DNA of 64,000 nt from Fuchsiella alkaliacetigena (GTDB lineage Bacteria > Bacillota > Halanaerobiia > Halobacteroidales > Acetohalobiaceae): NCBI RefSeq assembly GCF_023227765.1, contig NZ_JALKBZ010000008.1, forward strand, positions 1 to 64,000. Reading direction: 5' to 3'. Below are positions 1 through 7,507 of the stretch, piece by piece. The notes beneath the pieces were generated by a model. It saw only the letters and a list, made by a program, of their open reading frames with translations. It was not told the origin of the DNA and made no database searches. The translations under genes and the position numbers were made by a program. Positions within the stretch are counted from its first letter, which is position 1; each line of letters opens with the position of its first letter.

Positions 1-205
1 TTTGATTGAAAAATTAAGGTGAAGTGCAAAGATTTAAATTGTTAATGGATATTCTATTAACAAAATAACACAACAGGAAGTTCTTAAAAAAAGAATCGAA
101 AAACTCTAGTACACAGGGGTGAGAACAAAGAGATTAAGACTTATCTAGAAGAAGGTTACAAAGAGGAAGAGGTCTAATGAGAAAAGTTGCGGGAGGGATG
201 ATTTG
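1..205. other. Gene-free left edge
   Basis: No complete gene is seen. A short open stretch ending at the TAA near 176 would read as a roughly 29-codon charged tail (ending YLEEGYKEEEV) with no start codon, so it may be a degenerate gene remnant or chance. The ribosome binding site of the next gene (GGGAGGG, about 191-197) lies at the right end. Confidence 0.4.
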
Positions 206-445
206 ATGCGCAGAATTTCTTATTTAGAATATAAGCAAAAGAGAAAAAGTGCTAGGCTTGACTTTTTAAAATTGAGAGATAGTCTCGATAAAGAGCCTAG
301 CCAGGGATTAAGAGAGCGAAATCCGGATAAACGTTTATTGTTATTTAAATTAGCTGAACAGAAGCGAGAACGTTTTTTAGAAGAAGGGGTTTTGGAGAAG
401 CTCGGTCAGCGAAAGTATAGAATTGACTTTAAAAGGAATGATTGA
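206..445 (+). CDS. Small hypothetical protein, partner of the next gene
   Basis: A 79-residue, highly charged, helix-prone protein with no signal peptide, membrane segment or motif that I recognise. I chose the ATG at 206 because GGGAGGG lies 8 bases upstream; a TTG one codon earlier is possible. Its stop is 2 bases before the start of the nucleotidyltransferase-like gene, so the two are almost certainly co-transcribed and translationally coupled. A small protein tightly coupled ahead of a nucleotidyltransferase-fold protein is the layout of several toxin-antitoxin-like modules, so a regulatory or neutralising role is possible. That is inference from position only. Confidence 0.6.
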   Translation: MRRISYLEYKQKRKSARLDFLKLRDSLDKEPSQGLRERNPDKRLLLFKLAEQKRERFLEEGVLEKLGQRKYRIDFKRND

Positions 446-447
446 TA

Positions 448-1029
448 ATGGATACGGAACAGTTAAAAGATAAGGTTAAGGAGATAATTAATTCAAATGA
501 AGATGAATTATTCAAAAAGTTAGGAATTGTGGCTGTTGTCACCGAAGCACTAGCTAGCTTAAATATTAAGCCGATTATTGTTGGTGGACAGGCAGTAGAG
601 TTTTATACTGTTGGTGGTTATGCTACTATGGATATTGATCTAATTTGTGGAGCTTCAGTCGAGGAAATAGATAAATTATTGGCCCCATTAGGATTTATTA
701 AGGAAGGCAAGTATTGGACTTTATCAGAAATGGATATTGCTATTGAAGTTCCTTCAGGGCCCTTAGCTGGCAGTTGGGATAAAGTAGTTGAAGTGAAGAT
801 AGATGATGCTTTAAGTGCTTATATAATTGGTATTGAAGATATAATTATTGATCGCTTAAATAGGTATAAGTATTGGAATGAACATGCTGACCGAGAGTGG
901 ATTCTAGGGATGATCTTTCTTAATTATGAAGATATAGACTGGGATTATCTTTTGGTTAAGGCTAAGGAAGAGAAAACGATAAAAGAAGCAACACAGTTTA
1001 AGGAGGAGGTTGAGCAAAATATAAAGTAG
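448..1029 (+). CDS. Nucleotidyltransferase-like protein (DUF6036/AbiEii-type fold)
   Basis: A 193-residue protein with the signature of a minimal nucleotidyltransferase. GG at residues 46-47 is followed by AVEFYT and then the two acidic residues of a DxD motif, D62 and D64 (MDIDL). The downstream segment carries IIGIEDIIIDRL, which resembles the helical region after the catalytic sheet in DUF6036 and AbiEii-like proteins. Such proteins transfer nucleotides to protein or RNA targets, and many belong to toxin-antitoxin or phage-defence modules; the target here is unknown. The ATG at 448 has AAAGGAA 9 bases upstream, and the gene follows the small partner gene by 2 bases. It ends in a bidirectional terminator. 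Confidence 0.7.
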   Translation: MDTEQLKDKVKEIINSNEDELFKKLGIVAVVTEALASLNIKPIIVGGQAVEFYTVGGYATMDIDLICGASVEEIDKLLAPLGFIKEGKYWTLSEMDIAIEVPSGPLAGSWDKVVEVKIDDALSAYIIGIEDIIIDRLNRYKYWNEHADREWILGMIFLNYEDIDWDYLLVKAKEEKTIKEATQFKEEVEQNIK

Positions 1030-1050
1030 GACTCGTTAAGTCCTACTTTT
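1023..1050. terminator. Bidirectional terminator
   Basis: A 10-bp perfect stem (AAAGTAGGAC pairing with GTCCTACTTT) with a 7-base loop. It overlaps the stop codons of the two convergent genes on either side and has A and T runs suited to both directions. Confidence 0.85.
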
Positions 1051-2032
1051 CTTCTAAAAGTCGCCATAGTTCGTCTTGGGGTGCCTTATTAAGTTCAACT
1101 TTCCCTTCTTGTGTTTCAATTATTCTCTGCCCCTCAATAATTTCTCCAATTAGAGTAGCCTTAATTTCGTTTTCTTGTAATTCCTTAACTACTTGCTGAC
1201 CATCATCAGCAGTGATAATCATCATTCCCGAACCGATTAAAGAGCACGGATCGATCTCTAAAGCTTCACTGATAGCTTGCGTAGCTTTATGTAAAGGTAA
1301 TAGCTCTTTATCAATTCTAAAGCCTATCTCGGCAGCCTCAGCTAATTCATATAGTGAACCATAGAGTCCACCCTCGGTAGTATCATGCATAGCATTAACG
1401 CCTAATTCAGCTCCGATTAAGCCTTCGGGGAGTACGCTTAACTGTTCTGCTAAAGCTTTAGCCTCTGCTAATAATTCCGGCTCAACACCTGCCGCTAATA
1501 ATTCCTTCTCAAAATCAACAGCCAAAATCACCGTTCCCTCCAGCCCAGTCCACTTAGTCACTATAATATCGTCGCCTATTTTAGCTCCGGAGGAGGTTAC
1601 GAACTTATCCTTAGTAGTCTTGCCGATAGCAGTACAGCAGACTAGAGGCTGATTAACCACCTCGGTTACTTCAGTATGTCCGCCGAGAATATCTATTCCC
1701 AACTCCTGAGCTGCTTTATCTATATCCTCCACAATAGCAGCAACTTCCTCTTCTGCTGTTCCTGGGGGAACTAGCAGGATTTCCTGAATGCCAATTGGCT
1801 CAGCCCCATTAGCAGCTATATCGTTACAGGCTACGTTGACAGCTAGACTCCCCATTCCCTCTTGCACTCCGGTGATTGGATCAGAAGAGATCACCGCTAC
1901 GAACTCTCCAAAGTCGATTACTGCTGAGTCTTCACCGATTTTAGGCCGTACTAAGACGTCTTCGTGATTAGCTGAAATTCTATTTAAAATTAAGTTTTTT
2001 AAGTGGTTAGTGTTAACCTTTCCTAAGTCCAT
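1043..2032 (-). CDS. AIR synthase-related protein (PurM/HypE superfamily)
   Basis: A 329-residue protein of the PurM-like superfamily, whose members bind ATP and act in purine synthesis (PurM), hydrogenase maturation (HypE) or selenophosphate and thiamine phosphate metabolism. Visible landmarks are GEDSAVIDF near residue 32, SSDPITG near 50, GGHTEVTE near 115 and the C-terminal GSGMMIITA block. It ends in LLEEK and lacks the C-terminal cysteine that HypE uses to carry the cyano group, so it is not an ordinary HypE; the substrate is unknown. GAGGTG precedes the ATG at a good distance. It is a single-gene unit, convergent with the nucleotidyltransferase gene. Confidence 0.8.
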   Translation of the reverse strand: MDLGKVNTNHLKNLILNRISANHEDVLVRPKIGEDSAVIDFGEFVAVISSDPITGVQEGMGSLAVNVACNDIAANGAEPIGIQEILLVPPGTAEEEVAAIVEDIDKAAQELGIDILGGHTEVTEVVNQPLVCCTAIGKTTKDKFVTSSGAKIGDDIIVTKWTGLEGTVILAVDFEKELLAAGVEPELLAEAKALAEQLSVLPEGLIGAELGVNAMHDTTEGGLYGSLYELAEAAEIGFRIDKELLPLHKATQAISEALEIDPCSLIGSGMMIITADDGQQVVKELQENEIKATLIGEIIEGQRIIETQEGKVELNKAPQDELWRLLEEK

Positions 2033-2110
2033 TTATTTCACCTCATTTAGTTTGTTGCTGCTTAATATCTTATTATTATTTGGGATTAAAGTCAAATTAT
2101 TATTATTTCA

Positions 2111-2490
2111 GAGGACAGATGATAGAGGATAGAGGCGACGCAAAGCTAGTGCCAATGGTGATAAATTAAGATCAAGAAATAAAGTTCAAGTTCTATTTGA
2201 CACAGCGCCCTGAAACGCCGCTTGAACTTTAGCTAGTCATTACTTTGGGAAGCGTTTTTTGCTTCTTGAGGAAGTACTTTTGGGGTGACTAAAATCTGAC
2301 TAAGTTCTGATTAAACATTAAAACATAAGTTCAAAAAAATTATTTAAAGGTTTTTATTATTGTTAATTTATGTTTATTAGTGTTTTCAATGGATTTTAAA
2401 GATTTTTAAGGTCTAGTCAGATTTTAGTCAGAACTTAGTCTGTGTCAAAAAGGTTTTAATGTTTTGAACCTATCTGTCCTCTATCATTTG
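2111..2490. repeat. Dispersed intergenic repeat, copy A (full, with insert module)
   Basis: This fills most of the 540-base gap between 2033 and 2573. It begins with GACAGATGATAGAGG and ends with the near-complement CTGTCCTCTATCATTTGAA. It contains a GACTAA array at about 2285-2314 and an inverted array at about 2412-2445. The left 90 bases are almost the exact reverse complement of the right end of copy D (16240-16316). An internal module with GCCCTGAA and CTAGTCATTACT is shared with copy G. Confidence 0.85.
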
Positions 2491-2573
2491 AATAAAACTA
2501 AGCAGGAATTAACAAGTAACAAATAGAATAAGATATTAATCAAAGACTATCAATTTAGAAGGGGAGCAAAAGC

Positions 2574-3056
2574 ATGAAAAAATTAAGTTTAGCTTTAGTA
2601 ATGATCTTAATCATTTCTCTGTTTTCTGGAACAGCTTTAGCCTTACATAGTCCAGGGGTGCTTAGCAATGGTGGAGTGGTAAGTGGAATGATAGTAGGTG
2701 GTGATGACTTAAGTCTAGGTGGGGAGTATGGATTAACTAATGAATTAGCTGTAATAGGTAATGTAGGTGCTTACAATAGACTAGGACTTAAGTATCAGTT
2801 CCAAAATAATGCAGCTTTATTAGGCGGTTTTATGGAGGGGAGCTCTTTTATAGGCTTGAATGGGGCCCGTAGCGTTAAGTCAGATCTATTAGCTATTGGA
2901 GAGGTAAATCTGTTAATCGATGATGATGTAGACTTTGTGTATAAATTAGGAGCTAGGTATAATTTGGATCATCAGCTTGATTTGCGAGTAGGTATGACTG
3001 GTAAGATTGATGCGGGAATGCCTGATTTAATGATTGGAGTTGGTTATCGCTATTAA
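2574..3056 (+). CDS. Small secreted outer-membrane beta-barrel-like protein
   Basis: A 160-residue protein with a clear signal peptide (hydrophobic residues 5-20, likely cleavage after GTALA). The mature part is made of short alternating strands rich in Gly and hydrophobics, and it ends in an aromatic residue (GVGYRY), a C-terminus typical of outer-membrane barrels. About eight predicted strands fit a small closed barrel. It resembles in size and style the protein at 59223-59768, so the two are probably members of one family. GGGGAG precedes the start. It stands alone just right of repeat copy A, which may carry or modify its promoter. Its function is unknown. Confidence 0.65.
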   Translation: MKKLSLALVMILIISLFSGTALALHSPGVLSNGGVVSGMIVGGDDLSLGGEYGLTNELAVIGNVGAYNRLGLKYQFQNNAALLGGFMEGSSFIGLNGARSVKSDLLAIGEVNLLIDDDVDFVYKLGARYNLDHQLDLRVGMTGKIDAGMPDLMIGVGYRY

Positions 3057-3210
3057 GATAATTAATATATTTTTTCTAATTGCACTCGAAAGCTGCTAAG
3101 GCTAGTAGAGTGTTTTTCATTTTGGCTTTATTGTCTGTTCACAAATTATTGATATTTATAAGTTATAATGGCTTAAATATAGCTGTAAATTAAATTAGGA
3201 GGAGTTCTGA

Positions 3211-3921
3211 ATGTTTGGAGAAGAAGTGACTATATTAATTGCTTTTGGGGCCGGCTTGGCTTCCTTTATGACCCCTTGTGTATTACCTTTAATACCTACT
3301 TACGTTACTTATTTATCCGGCGCTTCCATAGAAGAGGTTAAGGGAGAGCGGGCCCTAAATAGAGTTAAGAAGAAGCTTTATTTAAACTCAGTAATGTTTA
3401 TTTTAGGTTTTTCTTTAGTCTTTGTTGTTCTAGGTATGTCGGCTACCTTGATTGGGCAGATAGTACTGCGTAATCAGAATCTGATCCGTCGAATAGGTGG
3501 GATAGTGATTATCATTTTTGGATTGCATTTAACAGGCTTAATTAAGCTACCTTTTCTTTATCGGGGTAAACAGGTGGACTATCAGCCTAAAGAAAGAACA
3601 GCGATTAGTTCTTTTTTATTGGGGATGTTCTTTTCAGTAGGCTGGAATCCCTGTAGTGGCCCTATTTTATCTTCAATTTTAATCTATGCTGGCTCGGCGC
3701 AGACTATCTGGACTGGGGGAGGACTGTTGGCTGTATATTCTTTAGGTTTGGCTATTCCTTTTTTAATAGTTACTCTCTTTATAGGTTATTTGTTTACTCA
3801 CCTTAAAAAGTTAAATAAGCACTTAAATAAAATATCTATTATTAGCGGGATTCTCTTAATTATAATGGGAGTTTTGGTTTATACTAATATGCTGCAAAGT
3901 TTGATGAATATTGCTTATTAG
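3211..3921 (+). CDS. ccdA: CcdA-family thiol-disulfide transport membrane protein
   Basis: A 236-residue integral membrane protein with six hydrophobic segments. The two diagnostic cysteine motifs are present: TPCVLPLIP in the first membrane segment and NPCSGP in the fourth. CcdA passes reducing electrons from cytoplasmic thioredoxin across the inner membrane to extracytoplasmic thioredoxin-like proteins. A plausible acceptor in this window is the CxxC lipoprotein at 8689-9174, although it is not adjacent. The start is supported by AGGAGG 9 bases upstream. The next gene encodes a CSSC-containing acidic protein 62 bases downstream. The family assignment is secure; the partner is inferred. Confidence 0.9.
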   Translation: MFGEEVTILIAFGAGLASFMTPCVLPLIPTYVTYLSGASIEEVKGERALNRVKKKLYLNSVMFILGFSLVFVVLGMSATLIGQIVLRNQNLIRRIGGIVIIIFGLHLTGLIKLPFLYRGKQVDYQPKERTAISSFLLGMFFSVGWNPCSGPILSSILIYAGSAQTIWTGGGLLAVYSLGLAIPFLIVTLFIGYLFTHLKKLNKHLNKISIISGILLIIMGVLVYTNMLQSLMNIAY

Positions 3922-3983
3922 GTTTATTTAAACATAGCTCTCCTAGTGATAACATATAACTGTAACAAGGAGGGGATGGAAGT

Positions 3984-4400
3984 ATGGATCATAAGCACCT
4001 TGAAGAAAGAGAAAAGCTGCTAAAAAATTCATCTCAGAGCGAAGCAGAAGCTGAGGTAGAACTTTCTTCCGTAGCAGAAGAGACTGCTGCTTTAGAAAGT
4101 AAGGAGGATCAAGCTAGCTGCTCTTCTTGTACTAATCTGAAAGGTATGGTCTATCAACTGCGTACTTTTGCTAATGATATAGATAAACTGGTTAGTGCGG
4201 TTGAGAGTATTGCTCCTTTAGTAGCAGAGGAAGCCGATGTCTCTTCTGCTGCGGAGCTGGATTCGGATACTATTCAAAAGCTGGATATTGAGTCTTTACT
4301 TTCGCAGTCTGAGGATTTAGATAAGCCAACTTTGGATAATCTGTTAATGCAGGTGGTAATTAAGTCCTTGCTGGAACAGTTGACTAATAATTTAGATTAA
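3984..4400 (+). CDS. Acidic hypothetical protein with CSSC motif, paralogue of 5686-6606
   Basis: A 138-residue soluble, acidic protein. A Glu/Ser-rich N-terminal third is followed by CSSCTNLKGM near residue 46 and an amphipathic helix (FANDIDKLVSAVESIAPLV). The same C.NLK...A..ID.LV.A......LV pattern and a similar acidic tail recur at the C-terminus of the protein at 5686-6606, so the two share a small domain that I do not recognise. The CxxC could be redox-active or bind metal; the gene follows ccdA closely, but the link is speculative. The ATG at 3984 has AGGAGGGG upstream. It converges on the subtilase gene with only 7 bases between stops and no obvious terminator. Confidence 0.6.
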   Translation: MDHKHLEEREKLLKNSSQSEAEAEVELSSVAEETAALESKEDQASCSSCTNLKGMVYQLRTFANDIDKLVSAVESIAPLVAEEADVSSAAELDSDTIQKLDIESLLSQSEDLDKPTLDNLLMQVVIKSLLEQLTNNLD

Positions 4401-4407
4401 TAGTCGC

Positions 4408-5556
4408 TTATTTATCACCGTTAAGCAGCATTTCTTGAGCAATTTTAATACTTGCTAAGGCATTAACCACTCCAGCTCCTTGTTTGCAAGTAGGCACCCC
4501 ATCTAATTTATAGGCTCCGGTTTTTAGTATCTCTTTAACTTCTAATGGTTGCAGTTTATTAAAGATACTGAGTAAAAAGGCAATTGCGCCGCTTACGTGG
4601 GCTGCTGCCATAGAGGTTCCGTTTAATTTTCTAAAGCTATTATTTTTCCAGGTAGATTTAATCTTGACTCCTGGAGCTAATAGATCTAACTCGGGCCCGT
4701 AATTACTGAAGGAGGCAGGCTTATTTTCTTTATTGACAGCTCCTACGCCAATGACTTCCGGATAGCGAGCCGGGAACTCTATTGGCGAGGTGCTGTTATT
4801 TCCTGCTGCTGCTACCATAATAACTCCTGCTTGATAGGCTTTTTGTACTGCATCTTTTAAGCTATAGTTATGCTCAGTAGTTCCAAAGCTCATATTTAAT
4901 ACTTGTAACTGATTATCAATACTCCATTCTAGAGCTTCAATTAACGAAGATAGATGAGCTTCTCCCTGTTTATCGAAGATTTGAATTGGATAAAGTTCAG
5001 CGTCAGGAACTATGCCTAGTACTCCTTTACCGTTTTTACGTCCAGCAATGGTACCAGAGATATGAGTACCATGGCCGTGAAAGTCTTGAGGTGTACTTTT
5101 AGGTTCAGCTATATTAACTCCTTTTTTGATAGGAGCAAGGTCGTGGTGGTTTAGATCTACCCCGGTATCAATGACTCCTACTTGTACTTTGCGAAAGTGG
5201 GCCCAGGCTTCTAGAGCTTGAATAGTTTTTACACCCCAAGGAATTACTTCTTCTTCCTCTTCATTTTTATTAATCTGTAAAATCAAGTCTGCATCTATTC
5301 GGGCTATACTCTGTTTAGTTTGGAGCTTTTTTATAATCTTTTCCTCGGCTTGGCAGACATAGCCGTTGATTAAAGAGAGTTTTTTAATTAGTTTAGCTTT
5401 GCTGTTAGTTATTTTACTTTCGGTGTTTTGCTTAGCTGAGCTGTTCTTAGGAATAATAATATATTGAGAGTTTTTTGGGCTAGTTGATTGCTTTTTATTT
5501 TTGAAATTAAACAAATTAGCTAGGAATTTTGTTTTTAATAACTTTTTGGAAAGCAT
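4408..5556 (-). CDS. Subtilisin-like serine protease (S8 family)
   Basis: A 382-residue peptidase with the complete S8 triad: Asp in VGVIDTGVDLNHHDL, His in HGHGTHISGTIAG and Ser in GTSMAAAHVSG. The oxyanion-hole Asn is in AAAGNNS. Residues 1 to about 105 form a basic N-terminal region and an inhibitor-I9-like propeptide (GYVCQAEEKIIKKLQ). There is no convincing signal peptide, so it may act inside the cell or be exported in another way. GGAGGG precedes the ATG. It is divergent from the acidic protein gene at 5686 and convergent with the related acidic gene at 3984, which makes those two proteins candidate substrates or partners (inference). Confidence 0.9.
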   Translation of the reverse strand: MLSKKLLKTKFLANLFNFKNKKQSTSPKNSQYIIIPKNSSAKQNTESKITNSKAKLIKKLSLINGYVCQAEEKIIKKLQTKQSIARIDADLILQINKNEEEEEVIPWGVKTIQALEAWAHFRKVQVGVIDTGVDLNHHDLAPIKKGVNIAEPKSTPQDFHGHGTHISGTIAGRKNGKGVLGIVPDAELYPIQIFDKQGEAHLSSLIEALEWSIDNQLQVLNMSFGTTEHNYSLKDAVQKAYQAGVIMVAAAGNNSTSPIEFPARYPEVIGVGAVNKENKPASFSNYGPELDLLAPGVKIKSTWKNNSFRKLNGTSMAAAHVSGAIAFLLSIFNKLQPLEVKEILKTGAYKLDGVPTCKQGAGVVNALASIKIAQEMLLNGDK

Positions 5557-5584
5557 TTTATCCCTCCTGGAAAGTACATTTATT

Positions 5585-5666
5585 ACAGTCTATGTTCTTT
5601 GTTGGCAGAATGGGAAGGTTATTTATCTATTTACATCATAGTCTATAGCTGTCCAGCATAGACTGT
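5585..5666. promoter_or_regulatory. Inverted repeats in divergent promoter region
   Basis: ACAGTCTATG (5585-5594) and its exact complement CATAGACTGT (5657-5666) flank the divergent intergenic region between the subtilase and acidic-protein genes. A further related copy, CATAGTCTATAG, is at 5637-5648. Spacing and symmetry suggest operator sites for one regulator controlling both genes, but this could be chance. Confidence 0.35.
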
Positions 5667-5685
5667 GAATAGAGGAGGGAGAATT

Positions 5686-6606
5686 ATGGGATTAGATAAC
5701 TTCAAAAAGAATGGAGCTAAGGTTAAAATTAAGGGCAGTCATTTTAAATCGCGGCGTAAAAAAAGTACTCCCCAAGAAGAGTCAGCCGAGAGTAAGCAAG
5801 GAGCAGAGCAAGAAAGTAGCAAAGCGACAAAAGAGGAGCAGCCTCAGCCTCCATCACAAGATACAGAGGATAATAAAGCTAAAGAGGTTGTTGAGACTGA
5901 AGAAAATATAGTTGAAGATGAAAAAGATACTATGCAAGAAGAAAGTAGCTCTTCAATAGAGATGGAATCTTCACAGTTAGCAGAGTCAACGTCTTCGGAT
6001 TTAGAGGCAGAGTTAGAGGCTGAATTGGAGTTAGAAGCAGAAAAGCGGGATCAGGAAGCTCGTAATAAATTGTTAGGGACTGACGAAGAGGAGAAGCTTG
6101 AAGCAGATAATGAGGAGGATTTTGAAATAGATCTTAAGGAGGAGTTTGAAGCAGATAGCGAAGAAGAGTTTGAAGTAGATGACGGAGAAGAGGTAGAAAC
6201 TGATAGCGAAGAAGAGCTTAAAGCAGATAGTGAAAATGTCCAAGCCAAGCCGAGAATAAAGAAGGTTAAGGGTAATAGAAGGGACTATAGTCAAGGAAAG
6301 TCCTCCAGCAAAAGAAAGTCCAGTACTAGTAAAGGAAAGCCTAGCTCTAACCAAGAAAAGTCTAAACTTGAATTTAATCAGGATGATCCAAGGAAAACCG
6401 AATACTTACAAGAGGCTTGTGATAATTTAAAGATTATTACTTTACATGCTAGGGAGATTGCAGATAATATCGATCAACTAGTGGAAGCTATTAAAGAGCT
6501 AAGCAACTTAGTTAAGCAGGGTTCCGCAGAGCAAGAGCCTGATTTAGAAAGCGACTTTTTAGTTGAAATCTCTGAATTAGAAGATCTGTTCTCAGATTCA
6601 GATTAA
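5686..6606 (+). CDS. Highly acidic low-complexity protein with C-terminal ID.LV domain
   Basis: A 306-residue protein in three parts. A basic, Lys/Arg-rich start (first 30 residues) is followed by a long Glu/Asp/Ser-rich low-complexity stretch that includes imperfect repeats of about ten residues (EEEFEVD, EADSEEE types, roughly residues 135-185). A basic linker then leads to a C-terminal helix-rich domain (CDNLKIITLHAREIADNIDQ) matching the protein at 3984-4400. The ATG at 5686 is preferred because GAGGAGGGAG lies 5 bases upstream; a GTG at 5665 lacks a site. It has no signal peptide or membrane segment. The function is unknown. Reverse-strand open frames over this gene are low-complexity artefacts. 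Confidence 0.6.
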   Translation: MGLDNFKKNGAKVKIKGSHFKSRRKKSTPQEESAESKQGAEQESSKATKEEQPQPPSQDTEDNKAKEVVETEENIVEDEKDTMQEESSSSIEMESSQLAESTSSDLEAELEAELELEAEKRDQEARNKLLGTDEEEKLEADNEEDFEIDLKEEFEADSEEEFEVDDGEEVETDSEEELKADSENVQAKPRIKKVKGNRRDYSQGKSSSKRKSSTSKGKPSSNQEKSKLEFNQDDPRKTEYLQEACDNLKIITLHAREIADNIDQLVEAIKELSNLVKQGSAEQEPDLESDFLVEISELEDLFSDSD

Positions 6607-6611
6607 AAGCT

Positions 6612-6645
6612 AAAAAGGCTAGTAACTTAAGTTACTAGCCTTTTT
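6612..6645. terminator. Bidirectional terminator
   Basis: A perfect 17-bp inverted repeat (GGCTAGTAACTT core) flanked by A5 on the left and T5 on the right. It lies between the convergent acidic-protein and DnaI-like genes. Confidence 0.9.
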
Positions 6646-6656
6646 AGAACTATTTT

Positions 6657-7484
6657 CTATCTTAAACGACGATCTTGACCATCGATTTCTATAGTACAAG
6701 CTTCGCACATGCTAAATAAACGAGAGAAAATTCGCTCTCCTTGTTTTTGCACTTTGCGGTTATCACTGACTATCTTGCGAAAAAAGTCAAAGAAAAAATT
6801 AGAGGTAAAAATAGTGATTTTTTTGTTATTATAGCGATGGTTGAGAATCATATGCATTCTTTCTAGGGCCCACTCATTATCTCTTTCCGTGAGAATATCG
6901 TCCCAGAGTAGCACCGCTGGACGTTTAGTTTTACTTAATAGCTGATGTTCTCGTTCTTTACTCCCTCGGTTATAAGAGTTTCTAAGCTTTTGAAAGTAAT
7001 CGGAGCTTTCAATAAACTTAAAGGGAGCTAGGTAGTTTGAAATATCGAACTTACCGATTTGAATATCCCATTTTTCTTTATTTTCAGCATAGATATCACG
7101 TAAGTAAAAGTTCATTAGCTCTTTGAAAATAGATACTGCTAAATGGGTCTTGCCAGTTCCTGGTGAGCTGCCGTATATATAAATACAGTCTCCTCGCTTT
7201 TTATGTTCACGAAAGTTATTTAAGTACTCTTGAATGTGAGCAATTTTATCGCTGTTTTGTTGATCTATACTGTAGTTATCAAAGCTAGCTTCTTGATATT
7301 TAGTTGGAATTTCTGCTTTATTAATTAACTGTTGCTTAGCCTGGCTGATGAAATCCTCTTGATCAAGCTGGGGCTGTTCCTTAGTGGCAGCTGATTCTTT
7401 AATCTGTTTTAACTTTTGCTGCCAGTCCACTTTATGAGAATCTGTGTCTGAATTTTTTTTGGACCATTTTTTATCTATTTCCAT
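6657..7484 (-). CDS. DnaI/DnaC-like AAA+ ATPase, probable helicase loader
   Basis: A 275-residue protein. Residues 1-60 are a charged N-terminal region. The AAA+ core then has Walker A GSSPGTGKT at 105-113, Walker B VLLWDD at 191-196, sensor-1 TIFTSN, and an arginine-rich end with ERIFSRLF. This matches the DnaI/DnaC/IstB helicase-loader group, which hands the replicative helicase to DNA during initiation or restart. It lies 23 bases downstream of the DnaD-domain gene on the same strand, and DnaD/DnaB-type and DnaI-type proteins work together in Firmicute primosomes. IstB is an alternative family name, but no transposase gene is adjacent. AAAGGAG precedes the start. Confidence 0.8.
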   Translation of the reverse strand: MEIDKKWSKKNSDTDSHKVDWQQKLKQIKESAATKEQPQLDQEDFISQAKQQLINKAEIPTKYQEASFDNYSIDQQNSDKIAHIQEYLNNFREHKKRGDCIYIYGSSPGTGKTHLAVSIFKELMNFYLRDIYAENKEKWDIQIGKFDISNYLAPFKFIESSDYFQKLRNSYNRGSKEREHQLLSKTKRPAVLLWDDILTERDNEWALERMHMILNHRYNNKKITIFTSNFFFDFFRKIVSDNRKVQKQGERIFSRLFSMCEACTIEIDGQDRRLR

Positions 7485-7507
7485 TAACTGCTTTCTCCTT
7501 TCTAAAA

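Noticed and set aside
1-180. Short charged open stretch ending near 176
   Set aside because: No start codon with a ribosome site and under 30 codons; cannot be told from chance, though it may be a gene remnant.
6051-6354. Minus-strand Ser- and Phe-rich open frames over the acidic protein gene
   Set aside because: They are antisense images of the GAA/GAG-rich repeat region and carry no features of their own.
6657-7484. Calling the AAA+ protein IstB, part of an insertion sequence
   Set aside because: No IstA transposase or terminal inverted repeats were found; the DnaD-domain neighbour makes a replication role more likely.
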